From Tenrec ecaudatus (lineage: Eukaryota; Chordata; Mammalia; Afrosoricida; Tenrecidae), in assembly GCF_050624435.1 (NCBI RefSeq), contig NC_134535.1:123119731-123183730 (forward strand): 64,000 nucleotides of DNA, read 5' to 3'. The stretch's first letter is position 1; each line of letters starts with the position of its first letter. This document shows, piece by piece, positions 36,201 to 44,959 of this stretch. A program made the position numbers and the translations under genes. Below the pieces are notes generated by a model, which was not told where the DNA came from, did not search any database, and worked only from the letters and a program-made list of their open reading frames with translations.

Positions 36201-39200
36201 GATACAAATTATTTGGGATGATTCTGATTACGTGGGCCAGAAGTAACAGAAAAGATAACTATAAAGCTCTGGTTTGTTTGTTTTAATTTTCATGTTTCCT
36301 TAGTAGAAAATAATTTCAAATACAACCAAAAAGCCAAATTCAATTGCCATTGGGAGAATTCTGACTCATCAGGCTGCATAGGGTTGGGTAGATGCTCCTT
36401 GTGAGTTTCTCGGACTACAACTCTTTAGAGGAGTAGAAAACGCCATCGCTCTGCTGTAGTGTATAATTAATCCATTTAGTGAGCACGCACCTGTCTACTC
36501 TGTGCCAGGTTTTGCCTTAAGAAATGGTGATTCAGCAATAAGTAAAGCAAAATTCTTGCTCAGGAAAGTATAACTGGTCACTCCATGCTTATCAAAAAAG
36601 TTTGATGAAAACTCAGATTGAACTCAGCATGTTGTACCATGATAGTTTATTTAATACTTGTCCATCCCACTAGAATATGAGACTTCACCCTGACTCTTTT
36701 TGTCTTTATGGAATGTGGGATAATTCTGCTCTGTAAATCTTTTCTGGATAGGAATAAATTAAACATAGCCTTAGATGAAATGTGTAAAAATATTTCAGAA
36801 AAAATAGTAAAATTCTATCTATTCACAAATACTTAACAAATTCAGAGAGCTGGTTCCCAAATAAACTTATTGATATGTGTATGCACACATACTCACGCTG
36901 TCATCATCCTCGCCACCTCCATCATCACTTTGATCACAGCCAAATACCCAAAGCCTTTATATGTCTCTGTCATAACTTCCATCACACATCTACACACGGG
37001 TTTTACCCTCTATTGGACTGTGAGCCCCTTGAGGATAAGATTCTTATCTATCTTGGCTATCCAACATAGCATTGTACTGTAGTTTCTCATTAAATCTTAG
37101 ATAATGTGAAGAATAGTGAACAAATGTAAAGGAAGAATCATAAAGGAAAAGTAAATATATATTTTAATGAAGATTTTCTAACTTACCCAAAAAAATCAAG
37201 GTGATCAAAGTAAGAGCCAGAATACAATTTATGATTCCAGAGAGTCCCAATAAAGTTTTATATGGGATAAAGTTCATTGTGTACTCTGAGAGATCAAACA
37301 GAGAGATTAGCTTTAAAAGTACATGTTCCAGAAGTTATAAAAATGGTAAGGATTTGATATAATGTTTTTCTTTTCCATGGAAATTAGACAAAGTACAAAG
37401 TCTTTGTAGATACAAAAACTGCATTTGTTTTATTTTATATTGATAATGAACCCTGTATTGAATCATAATAAATTGCTAATATTTAAGGTTTATGATCTGT
37501 GAAAACAATTTAAATCTAAATATTAATCTACCTAATAATCTTACTATGTATTAGCAGAAATATAAAATTCCTAATCATTTGTTTTAATACAATAGGTACA
37601 AGTTCTTCATACCCACTTTATTTTGAAAGTGTGTCATATACATCAGAAATAAGTATGGCTTCTGGTGCCTTACTACTTTAAAAACATGGTATCAGTAGCC
37701 TAATGCACAAATCAATGAACCTTTAGATTCTTATTAGGTAAAAGAAATCCTTAAGATTAAGAATGTTTCTTTCCAAATATCTGCACTGCTAGATTCAATA
37801 TGAAGTGATTCCCGTAATTAAGGCTCTCATTTGACAACCAGTACATACGGGTACCACAGGCCAGAAAGTAACCAATCTCATCCCAGTCCAAAATGCAGAT
37901 TTTGTTCTTTTCTCAGTCTCATTAAAGAGAAATAAAATCTTGTGGGTGCCGACTTACAGAAATTATATAAATAATGATTTGGCATAAAATAATGAACGTT
38001 AGTACTTTATAAAACAGGGCATATTCTGACCAAAGAAAATTAATACAATTAAGTCATAAAAATGGACATCACTCCCCATAACTATGACTTTCCCTTATTT
38101 CTTTGTGAATACATTCACTATTTATAGAGAAATTCATATTCTGAAGGTCTTTTAAATCTAAATAGAAAAATTGCATTTGAAGTTGCCAAATCCTGCAAGA
38201 AAAACGGTGATAAACCATATTTCACTCTTCCCCTAAGATAATATTGACAAGGAGTATTAAGGGACTAGTCTGATTTTAAATTCCCATCCAGTTTGCCTAA
38301 ACTAAGCCTTTGAGATCAAAGCATTGCTAAATTAAGGAACACTTTAGGATACTGTAAAGCTATTATCATATCTTGAGATTTGTGAGTTTTCAAATTTATC
38401 ATAAAATAATATGAAAGAAGAAATGAGTAGGAATTTTCAAGTAAACATTGTAAAGGGTGGAAATGCACAATGGTGCAATTCTATGAGTGGCAATTTGAAA
38501 AAAATTTTTTTAACCCGCAAATGTATATAGGCATTTACTTTCTTATCCAAAACTCCCATTAAAAACTATCCCAAAGATACATTCACAAAATATGAAGTCT
38601 TATGTGCAAATCTTTTGATTGCAATAATATGTACAATAACAAAATATTACATATTTAATGAATGCTCATCAATGGGGTACTAATTATATAAACGATGGTG
38701 TGTCTACATAATGGAGAAATGTTCATTTACAAAAATGAGTGATATCCTGGTATCCAAGCTATGAAAATCAAAGCCATGATGAGATGCCACCTTATGCTAA
38801 CAATAGCCAAGTCCAAAAAGACAGAAATCAACAAATGCTAGAGATTGGAACCCTTATGCACTGCTGATAGGACTGTAAATATTTGCAACCACTGTGGAAA
38901 GCAATATAGTGCTACCTCAAACAACTGGAACAGAAATTCCATACAACCCAGTAATCCTTGTACTGAGTATATACCCTAAAGGCATAAGAGTAAGAATTAG
39001 CAGACATATTTCCACCTAGGTTCACCACAGTAACCTAAATGGTCATCAGTAGAAGAATGTATGTATAAAGAAAATTTGGTACAAACATACAATAGAATTC
39101 TATGCACCAATAAAAAATAATGATGAAACCACATAGTACTTAGTGGCATGGATGTACTAGAAAAACCTTATTCTGAGTGAAATCAGTCAGTCACAGAAAG

Positions 39201-42152
39201 AAAAATATTGTAGGAGACCACAGTTTAAAAGAAAAGAAAAAAGCTGGCCCCTAGGATGGAGATGGGAGAGGTGAGTGGGGACCTGTGACAGGGTGGGCGG
39301 AGGGTCCCTCCCCAGCCCAGATGCAGGGCCCCCTTCTGTGGCGTTGGAAGTGTCCCTTCCCTACTCCAGGCTGTGTCACTGACACCCCCACCCCCTGTCT
39401 GCACTTTGATTTGCCTTCCTAATTGCTCTTCTCCCTCCTGCTTTGGTTTAAATAAATACATATTTTGATGGTTTTTAAAAAAATTTAAAAATAAATAAAA
39501 GAAAAGAAAAAAGCTAACAAAGATTTTCATATCTTGGAAGATCTTGGGAAAAGGGCAACCAAGGGGAGATGGAGGAATAGACCAGGGCAGGGACAGCAAA
39601 CTTGGGATATGGAAGAGGGAATCCTGTGCCCCACAGCACTTTAAAAATTATTTGAAAGTCATAAATGCATTTTATAGACAAATTAATGGATTTGTCTGAG
39701 TACCATAATCTGAATAATGTCCTTTAAAATTTTTGAACTTTACTTAAGAGACACATCAAGCAGCAGTTTGGCGAGCCCTGGCTAGAGGGCCGGCAGCTCT
39801 CACCTTGGGTGGTGAGGAAGAGAGAAAACCACTAGCAAGAAAAGAGAAATCAAAGGAGAGGGACAGCAAGCTAATGGGGTGGGTGTGAGAGGATGTTGAT
39901 AGTAGCTTAAACATTTCGATACAAAATGATGCTATGAAATATCAATTGCCACCTCATTCACAATACAATAACTACAAAAAATGTTTTAGATGTCTACATA
40001 CGACTATAGAATAACCGTCTTAAAGTATCCCTAAGTAACAAAAGATGTAAAACCGCATATTAAGTGTTGACTAATCAAATAGGAGGCACACACAAGTGTA
40101 TAAATACCTGCATATTTTACCATGTATTTTATTTATTGTTAAAGATATATAGATGAGACTAAGGCCGAAGTTATTAAAAATAATTTCCAATGGGGGAAGG
40201 AAGGCAACATGTTGAAAGAAAACTCTTTCTCTCGAGGTACTTTGCTGTCAAGGTTGAATCTTGAGGACATATTTTGTTCAATTACAACAGAAATTAAGCC
40301 AAGTTATAAAAACAAATAAAAATATGATCCACTGAAATAGAGTGCACAATGAGACAAAGAAACCTAATTGGGTATTGAGTGAGTTATTTATACAATGAGA
40401 ATCAATAAAATAATTATATCAAGTGGTCCTAAAACACAGTATTTTGTGAATAGACAGTGGAAAACAGTTTAAAAACAGAAGAATTGCAAAAGCATTTTAA
40501 TCTATTTTCAGTGATTGTATTATTGTCCGTGCCATTTTACAGTGATTCTGTCAACAGATGAGAAAAGAACTGCAAATACACCATCACAAAGTTCAATCCT
40601 ATAAAAAATCAAACCGTTCAAATCGTCAATGAGACGCAAGTAAAATATAAGACTCACTCATTCCATGTTTTACTAATTATTAGCAGTGGAAAGAAGACAT
40701 GTGTCACTTAAATATTTGAAACTAGAAATCTATTCTTTGCAATTTTCTGGGCTCTTTTCTGCACGAATACACATTTCAGTTTCAGAGTGACCTGTTAAAA
40801 CTGAGTGTGAGAAAAGTTCGTGCAGAGGACCGATGATCTTTTTCTTCCAGTTTTAATACCTCTGTGTTCTAAAACAAAATGTAAAGGAAGTATAACAACT
40901 GAGTGAGAATTACAAACTCCCCACGAAAGATTCACCAAATCTTTTAGTATCTAGGTCGAGGAGAAACGAGAGGGATATGAGTGACATAAAATCAGATCCA
41001 GAGATCAAATGGGAAATGTGCAAGCAGGAAAGCAGTCTCACTGAAGTACAGAACAAGTCCTTACTACAAGTGATATTGTTTATTTGTTTTTCTCTTTTAA
41101 CGAAATCACATAAAATTGGCAGGATAATATCGGGAAGGTGGAGGGAGGGTGAGGGAGATGGCAAGATCTACATGCAACCTCCTCCCTGGAGGACGGACAG
41201 CGGAGAATTGGGTGAGGAAGATGTCGGATGGTGTAAGATATGATAAAACAATAATTATTTATAAATTATCAAGGGTTTGGGAGGAGGGGTGCGGGGAGGG
41301 AGGGCGAAAAATGAGGAGCTGATACCAAGGGCTCAAGTAGAAAGCAGGTGTTTTGAGAATGATGATGGCAACATATGTACAAATGTGCTGGACACAAATG
41401 ATGTACGTATGGATCGTAAAAAGAGTTGTATGAGCCCCTAATAAAATGATTTTTTTTTAAATGGCAGGATAGATTCTCCTGGTGCACGGAGGTATGCTTT
41501 CTAGGAGTTAAATAAAAACCGTAGGTTGGTTTTTTTGAGGTAACTTGGGGAAGAGCATGTTTTAAAGACTTTGAAAAGTTGAGTTTAAAATTTAGCACTG
41601 AAAATGTTCATATTTAAAAATGATAGGGAGATGGACGACTGGCACCAAATATTCATTAATATTAAATGTTATTAAATTGTTCACTTTAATTGAAGGTGAA
41701 TAAACCCAAAGAATACTCTTAAGAAATTACACCAGGCAAATATTATTGAAAATGACCTGTCCCACATTGATAAATATGACAAATTCTTAAATGCATAAGA
41801 TTAAATCTCTCTTATGAATTTTGTAAGATTAAGTAAAAGAACACAGATAATAGACCCTGTATAGTCTTCAGCTTGTATAACTTAAAAGGTTATAGTGTTT
41901 AGCATTTAATTATTATTAAAAGAGAGGAAATAAAGAAGGGAGACACAGGAAGAAGAAATAGAGGAGACCAAGAAAATAAAACAGTCCAGAACGGAATAGA
42001 ATGAAAATTAAGAAGCAATGCATGAATTTACAACAATGGGGGGAGGGAGAATTCCTGAATTCTATACCTTTAGATTTAAGTTGAGATGTTTGACCGGAGC
42101 CCCTTTTCTTTGGTTGTACATGCAGTGTCATGTATCCGTCTTCATCTAACAT
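21151..42152 (-). CDS. KLRF1: KLRF1 (NKp80)-like activating NK receptor, six exons
   Basis: NKp80 is an activating C-type lectin-like receptor of NK cells that signals through a cytoplasmic hemITAM and binds AICL. Six minus-strand exons (42152-42068, 37285-37187, 36144-35989, 29670-29531, 28644-28532, 21268-21151) have proper AG/GT borders and matching phases. They encode 236 residues; human NKp80 has 231. Layout: hemITAM at residues 3-10 (DEDGYMTL), membrane segment about 39-62, stalk 63-113 with sequons at N74 and N96, lectin-like domain 114-236. Segments such as QTSQLKSK, VSQGVLLKC, LLIIQDQLEM, NYVWIGL, WTWVDGSP and GPAKENSC identify KLRF1 rather than KLRF2. The oddity is position 127: a conserved lectin-domain cysteine is Tyr (TAT), leaving C116 unpaired. 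No stop or frameshift is seen, so the gene looks intact. Confidence 0.9.
21668..21860 (+). repeat. AfroSINE in KLRF1 intron 5
   Basis: 'aggagcccaggtggtataat', 'gtgaaaccaccaacagctcc', 'acttggctttctactcctg', 'gtcagcagtgttgtaatgac': a near-consensus SINE. Confidence 0.8.
21861..22275 (-). pseudogene. Probable retrocopy of an mRNA 3' end
   Basis: Read on the minus strand, the insert ends 'gagaataaaatcatagacat' and then a short A tail, as in a polyadenylated transcript. 'gttggttt' occurs on both sides as a possible target duplication. The insert is richer in GC than its surroundings. The source gene was not recognised. Confidence 0.5.
22440..22870 (-). mobile_element. RTE LINE fragment
   Basis: 'cttaggaagctctgctgaaa', 'tgaaataccaggtccatagt' and 'catcacagtaacacacacac' are RTE landmarks that also occur at about 3930-4030. 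Confidence 0.5.
23180..23658 (+). mobile_element. SPIN (Space Invader) hAT element, 479 bp
   Basis: The ends match SPIN (gggttgtgacccctttgggg at the left, the 'aaggtggagatccact' type at the right). The interior matches throughout, including 'acaatatataattacatatt' and 'gaaaatacatcctgcatatc'. The eight-base flanks gactagat and cactagat differ at one base and contain the CTAGA core that SPIN favours. It is non-autonomous. SPIN spread horizontally among tetrapods, tenrec included. Confidence 0.9.
23660..25060. other. Intron 5 of KLRF1, unassigned
   Basis: No gene or confident repeat recognised. There are scattered short frames only. A weak AfroSINE-like match lies near 24545-24720. Confidence 0.4.
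25060..25472 (+). mobile_element. RTE LINE fragment interrupted by L1
   Basis: Plus-strand RTE: 'agaagcactggaagcattca', 'gcccaaccgactgtgaaag', comparable to 49020-49090. It breaks at the L1 that follows. Confidence 0.55.
25488..26113 (-). mobile_element. L1 3' UTR fragment with target-site duplication
   Basis: The flanks ccccctgaacttttc (25473-25487) and ccccctgcacttttc (26114-26128) differ at one base. The minus-strand L1 end module is 'attaggggcttatacaactc', followed by the 'cagggaggaggtcacatgca' block. Confidence 0.8.
26380..26470. repeat. (TG)n-rich microsatellite
   Basis: Interrupted TG repeats over about 90 bases. Confidence 0.85.
26690..27070 (+). mobile_element. RTE LINE, reverse transcriptase fragment
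   Basis: One frame near 26836 reads FIDYTKAFDCVGYNKLW, the conserved RT motif region of RTE/BovB elements. Upstream, 'attcaagctgtgttcagaag' corresponds to the AGFR motif region. Stops interrupt the frame. Confidence 0.7.
27070..28005. other. Intron 5 of KLRF1, old repeat debris
   Basis: Around 27590-27760 the text (ggacccttgtgattatactt, ctcaagatctttaggacaat) resembles an ancient mammalian repeat common in placentals. The family is not certain. The rest is unassigned. Confidence 0.4.
28006..28510 (-). other. Unidentified block with two overlapping open frames
   Basis: Two minus-strand frames, 28347-28006 (113 codons) and 28510-28301 (69 codons), overlap in different phases, as if one longer frame had shifted. 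I recognise no domain. A near-palindrome (ttctgatttga, 3-base loop, tcaaatcagaa) sits at 28132-28156. The block lies immediately downstream of KLRF1 exon 5. Confidence 0.35.
28532..28644 (-). CDS. KLRF1: KLRF1 exon 5, lectin domain part 2
   Basis: 113 bases between tttttag and gtgagt. Encodes DFIQKYMM, NYVWIGLHIT and KKSWTWVDGSPLDQK, the WIGL core. Ends in phase 2. Confidence 0.92.
28915..29400 (+). repeat. Interspersed repeat family Y, copy 1
   Basis: The reverse complement matches 31262-31700 in order: 'gttgactagagaaac'-type start, 'agagcaattg', 'gtccagatcaagt', 'ttagcccatatgt', 'agcatctcag'. It is probably L1 3'-UTR-related. The name is unknown. Confidence 0.65.
29531..29670 (-). CDS. KLRF1: KLRF1 exon 4, lectin domain part 1
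   Basis: 140 bases between gttttcatag and gtacgt. Encodes FCSAEWVKYQEK, YYWFSNELKNWSNSY, HCLGKKS and LLIIQDQLEM, ending in phase 0. The cysteine of the usual KCYWF motif is Tyr. Confidence 0.9.
29940..30065. repeat. Small palindromic MITE (Tc1/mariner-like)
   Basis: The left 'atatacttgtatataagccg' and the right end read backwards, 'atatacttgaatataa', form inverted ends around a ~125-base insert. I know this kind of sequence from mammals that carry recent DNA transposons. The family is uncertain. Confidence 0.5.
30400..31190. repeat. Unnamed repeat family W, copy 1
   Basis: Collinear with 32860-33580 over about 0.75 kb: 'gaatagtgtct', 'catctggtttgcagaag', 'gaattccctc' and a shared T-rich block. 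Same orientation. It could be LTR- or L1-derived. Confidence 0.55.
31262..31700 (-). repeat. Interspersed repeat family Y, copy 2
   Basis: Inverted relative to the copy at 28915-29400. The two flank KLRF1 exon 4. Confidence 0.65.
31770..32560 (-). mobile_element. RTE LINE 3' part
   Basis: Minus-strand RTE with the 3' tail (acaattgttgttctgttgga, tctcttgataacatgttcaa) and on into coding sequence (tccttaacaacttcaatctt, tggtccagttatgaatattt). It is about 0.8 kb, decayed. Confidence 0.65.
32860..33580. repeat. Unnamed repeat family W, copy 2
   Basis: See the collinear copy at 30400-31190. Both lie in KLRF1 intron 3. Confidence 0.55.
33600..34890. other. KLRF1 intron 3, unassigned
   Basis: AT-rich. 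The part near 34170-34600 resembles old L1 3' sequence, but I cannot place it firmly. Confidence 0.4.
34890..35175 (-). mobile_element. RTE LINE 3'-end fragment
   Basis: 'gagttgtttctgactcttag', 'aaacactgcccagtcctgca', 'gccactgtgtcaatccatct', 'ttttccagggactgacaaca': a clear Afrotherian RTE/AfroSINE tail on the minus strand. Confidence 0.75.
35989..36144 (-). CDS. KLRF1: KLRF1 exon 3, stalk
   Basis: 156 bases between ttttcaag and gtatca. Encodes SQGVLLKCQYGNSS, then a stalk with NLKV and RRNIS segments. Two sequons and two stalk cysteines (C70, C99) are present. Human NKp80 forms a homodimer through stalk cysteine. Confidence 0.88.
36320..36475 (-). repeat. AfroSINE, minus strand, between KLRF1 exons 2 and 3
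   Basis: 'attgccattgggagaattct', 'actcatcaggctgcataggg' and 'gagtagaaaacgcc' match the reversed SINE. Confidence 0.6.
37187..37285 (-). CDS. KLRF1: KLRF1 exon 2, transmembrane
   Basis: 99 bases between gatctctcag and gtaagt. The exon encodes YTMNFIPYKT, then the hydrophobic span LLGLSGIINCILALTLITL. Phase 1 at both ends. Confidence 0.9.
37290..38740. other. KLRF1 intron 1, unassigned part
   Basis: AT-rich intron DNA with no recognised gene, RNA or repeat. Confidence 0.5.
38745..40000 (+). mobile_element. Old L1, ORF2 end and 3' part, split by a retrocopy
   Basis: The plus strand resembles the L1 ORF2 C-terminal region (gaacccttatgcactgctga, caaccactgtggaaagcaat, taccctaaaggcataagag). It continues after the insertion at 39246-39496. 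Frames are broken. Confidence 0.65.
39246..39496 (+). pseudogene. Retrocopied mRNA 3' end with 19-bp target-site duplication
   Basis: The perfect duplication aaaagaaaagaaaaaagct lies at 39227-39245 and 39497-39515. The insert is GC-rich, ends with aataaatacatattttgatg and an A-rich tail, and has no intron signs. It is therefore an L1-mobilised 3' UTR fragment on the plus strand. The parent gene was not recognised. The 124-codon minus-strand frame across it is accidental. Confidence 0.85.
40000..41105. other. KLRF1 intron 1, unassigned
   Basis: No recognised feature. Confidence 0.45.
41105..41460 (+). mobile_element. L1 3' UTR fragment
   Basis: 'gatatgataaaacaataatt', 'gagctgataccaagggctca', 'gagcccctaataaaatgatt' and a short A run. 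A complete tail of the common tenrec-type L1. Confidence 0.85.
42068..42152 (-). CDS. KLRF1: KLRF1 exon 1, hemITAM
   Basis: The chosen ATG at 42152-42150 aligns with the human start and has A at -3. An in-frame ATG lies five codons upstream (42167). The exon encodes MLDEDGYMTLHVQPKK and QTSQLKSK, then donor gtatag in phase 1. Gly precedes the hemITAM Tyr7, where human NKp80 has Arg. Confidence 0.9.
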
Positions 42153-42154
42153 CT

Positions 42155-42690
42155 TTGCATGTTTCAATGTTGCATATACATATTAAGGAACAAGATAATA
42201 CAATTGCCCTTAAGTACAGATGTGTTTCAAATTTTCCTCTCAGGGTACGTACAAGGATTCACAGTTTGACCTGCTGACCAAAACCTCAAAGGAAATTTGG
42301 TTTTGTTTTACTTTGGTTTTTTTCCCTCTGATTTGCATAATACATACATTTTCCATTCTCTACCCAATGCATAATCTAGTATCTATTTAGCATTTCAAAA
42401 ATTATCCATTGATTTAACCAAAAGTCAAAGGAATTGAAAGTGTGCTGTTCGGGGTAATGTTGTGTAACTGTCTATTGTTTTAGTCTAATTATTTATGTGA
42501 ATTTTGAATTATAATTGCATAAATATGCATATTTTATTTAATATAGTAACTTGCTGTTTCATAATGGTTAAATTATTTTCTGATCCTGAAACAGTATTAA
42601 TTATGAATCAAGTAAAAGCTTACAATATAATTTTAGGGAAAAAAATAAACATTCACTGTGCTTTATTTATTTACTTTACAGATGTATTGA
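42155..42690. other. Sequence upstream of KLRF1
   Basis: This is where the KLRF1 5' UTR and promoter should lie on the minus strand. It is AT-rich and has no CpG island. I cannot point to a specific promoter element. Confidence 0.4.
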
Positions 42691-42692
42691 GG

Positions 42693-42885
42693 CAGCAGTT
42701 CTCAACCTGGGGGTCGTGACCCCCTTGGGGGGTCAAACGACCCTTTCACAGAGGTCGCCCGATTCATAACAGTAGCAAAATTACAGTTATGAAGTAACAA
42801 CAAAAATAATTTTACGGTTGGGGGCCACCATAGCATGAGGAACTGTATTAAAGGGTAGCTGCATGAGGAAGGTTGAGAATCACTG
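42693..42885 (+). mobile_element. Short SPIN derivative, 193 bp
   Basis: Both SPIN ends are present (gcagttctcaacctgggggt; gaaggttgagaatcactg), but the middle is deleted. The flanks tattgagg and tattaggg match at six of eight bases. It lies about 0.5 kb upstream of the KLRF1 start. Confidence 0.85.
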
Positions 42886-42889
42886 TATT

Positions 42890-44560
42890 AGGGCACACTT
42901 TACATACTCTAGAACTAACCTATTCTAAGTCTAATTTTAGTACATTTATAAATCTGTACAATTATCACCACCAGGCAGCTTGAGAACTTTCCTGTCACTT
43001 CTTGAACCCAGCCTAAAAAGAGAAATATCATTCTGGGTTTATGATTTTATACCTTCTGAGAAAATAGTTTAACATCTGGCAACTAAACCCAAAATATCTG
43101 GCATTTGTAGCAAATCTATAATAGAAATCCGAAGTCTTCGTCTTTGCCCTATAGATTTAAAGTCCTGAAGGAAAGAGACATGGCCAGAGAGCCGGCAGCA
43201 CTGGGAAGACCCAGCCAGACCATGCTTACAGGCAGGGTCCAGGCCCCTCAGCTCTGGCCTGTATCTCCTTGTTTATCTGCTCTCCTAACCACCTTCCGTT
43301 GACCAAAGGTGACCAGAAGTCTGAGGGCACAGTCATCCCCGCAGGTTAGTGTTTTACAGAAAGCTGCAGGATGTAAATGTTGGGTAGCATATCTGGAGAG
43401 GAAATCGGCACGATCATCCCTTTACTATTGTAGTCATCTAACAGTTCTATTTGTGCAACTTCTCAGGAAGGACCAGTCCTGGGAAAAGAGATCATGCTGG
43501 GTGAAAAAAGACCGAAACAAAGGGCTCAAACACAGTGACTATTTCGAGGATGGGCAGGACCAGGGATGTGCATAGGTTGGTATGTGTTGGGATCAACTAA
43601 CAGCATGCAACGACAACGATTATTATATCTAGATAATCATAGATACAGTCGTAGTACTTTGGTTAGTACTGCCACACATTTCCAAGCTTTCTCTCTGTGT
43701 ATCAATAATCAGGTGAGCTAATGACAGATTTTCCCCATGTCACAGGCAATTCCTCTAGCCATTCCATTATGGGGATGGGGGTGGGGGTTCAAAATGTGGA
43801 CAATTGGAAATAAAATATAATGATTTTTTTTTCTAGCAACTTTTTGAAGCTCCATGTAAATATTGCTCTCTAAATTTAGGCTACTGAAAAATTCAACTGA
43901 GTCTAATACCTAAGGTTCAACTTTTAACTAATTTAACTCAGCGTCTACGCCCAGACTTGAACCTATGTTGGAGCCTACTGGAACTCCCCACTTTCTGTAG
44001 TAGCTGCTTCTACATCTTCCCTCTCCCCCCTGGATATGAATGAAAGTGGACTCTCATACAGATAGACACATGGAAAAGGTCTTCTTAAACTGGATAATTT
44101 TAATCTCTGCAGGCAGGCCAGATGGTCTCCTTTCTTCTGAAATACTCCTGAGAGTTTTCCTAAAATTCTGTTTCAGAGGAACGTGGGGGTAAGGGTGCTT
44201 GAAAATCACTAGCTCTCCCTGCCCACACCCCAGTCACTGTTTTCTGCTTGAGGCTGACTCACTGGTGGAGGAAGCGCATCATTAGGTGGGCAGTGGAGTG
44301 ACTAGGGTTGGAGTCACCTAATGGAAGCTCATGGAGTCACTACTACCTCACTGACCATGAACCTCTTCCTGGTTCAGAGCATCCATTGTTTACTATCAAT
44401 TTCAGTCATTATAAGTATCCTTAATGTAGTATTTCATAGATTATATTAACAAAATTGCTTGGTAAAATCTGACTCCTTTAAATTACAGCCTTATTGGTTA
44501 CAAAATTGGTAACTGGGCCAAAGTCCTTTCTGCATTTTATCCTTTAACTCCTAATTTATT
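42890..44560. other. Intergenic, unassigned
   Basis: A less AT-rich part at about 43150-43580 has an 88-codon frame without recognisable similarity. Nothing else seen. Confidence 0.45.
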
Positions 44561-44955
44561 CTCAAAAATTTATTGATATAGGTTCACAAATACTAATTAC
44601 CACAGATGATAGAAAAAAACAGGAGGATAAGGGGCAGGTGGGGGGAGAGAGGCGGAATTGATCACAAAGATCAACATATAACCAACCCTCTCCCAGGGGG
44701 ATGAACAACAGAAAAGTGGGTGAAGGGTGACAGGGGATGATGTAAGATATGCAAATAACAATCTGTAACTTATCAAGGGTTCATGAGTGAGGGTGGGTGG
44801 GGGAAATGAGGAGCTGACATCAAGGGCTCAAGTAGAAAGAAAATGCTTTGAAAATGATGATGGCAGCCTATGTACAAATGTGCTTGACACTATGGATGAA
44901 TGTATTGATTGTTATAAGAGATGTAAGAGCCCCCAATAAAAGTATTTAATAAAAA
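44560..44955 (+). mobile_element. L1 3' UTR fragment
   Basis: 'aaccctctcccagggggatg', 'gagctgacatcaagggctca', 'gagcccccaataaaagtatt', then an A-rich tail. Confidence 0.85.
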
Positions 44956-44959
44956 CATT

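Noticed and set aside
39225-39599. 124-codon minus-strand frame
   Set aside because: It spans a retrocopy made from the plus strand, both target duplications and L1 sequence, so it cannot be a gene.
21151-42152. KLRF2 (NKp65) with CLEC2A as an alternative name for the gene pair
   Set aside because: KLRF2/CLEC2A are also tail to tail, but the exon 1 segment QTSQLKSK, the VSQGVLLKC stalk start and the WTWVDGSP and GPAKENSC segments fit KLRF1. The other protein fits CLEC2B better than CLEC2A.
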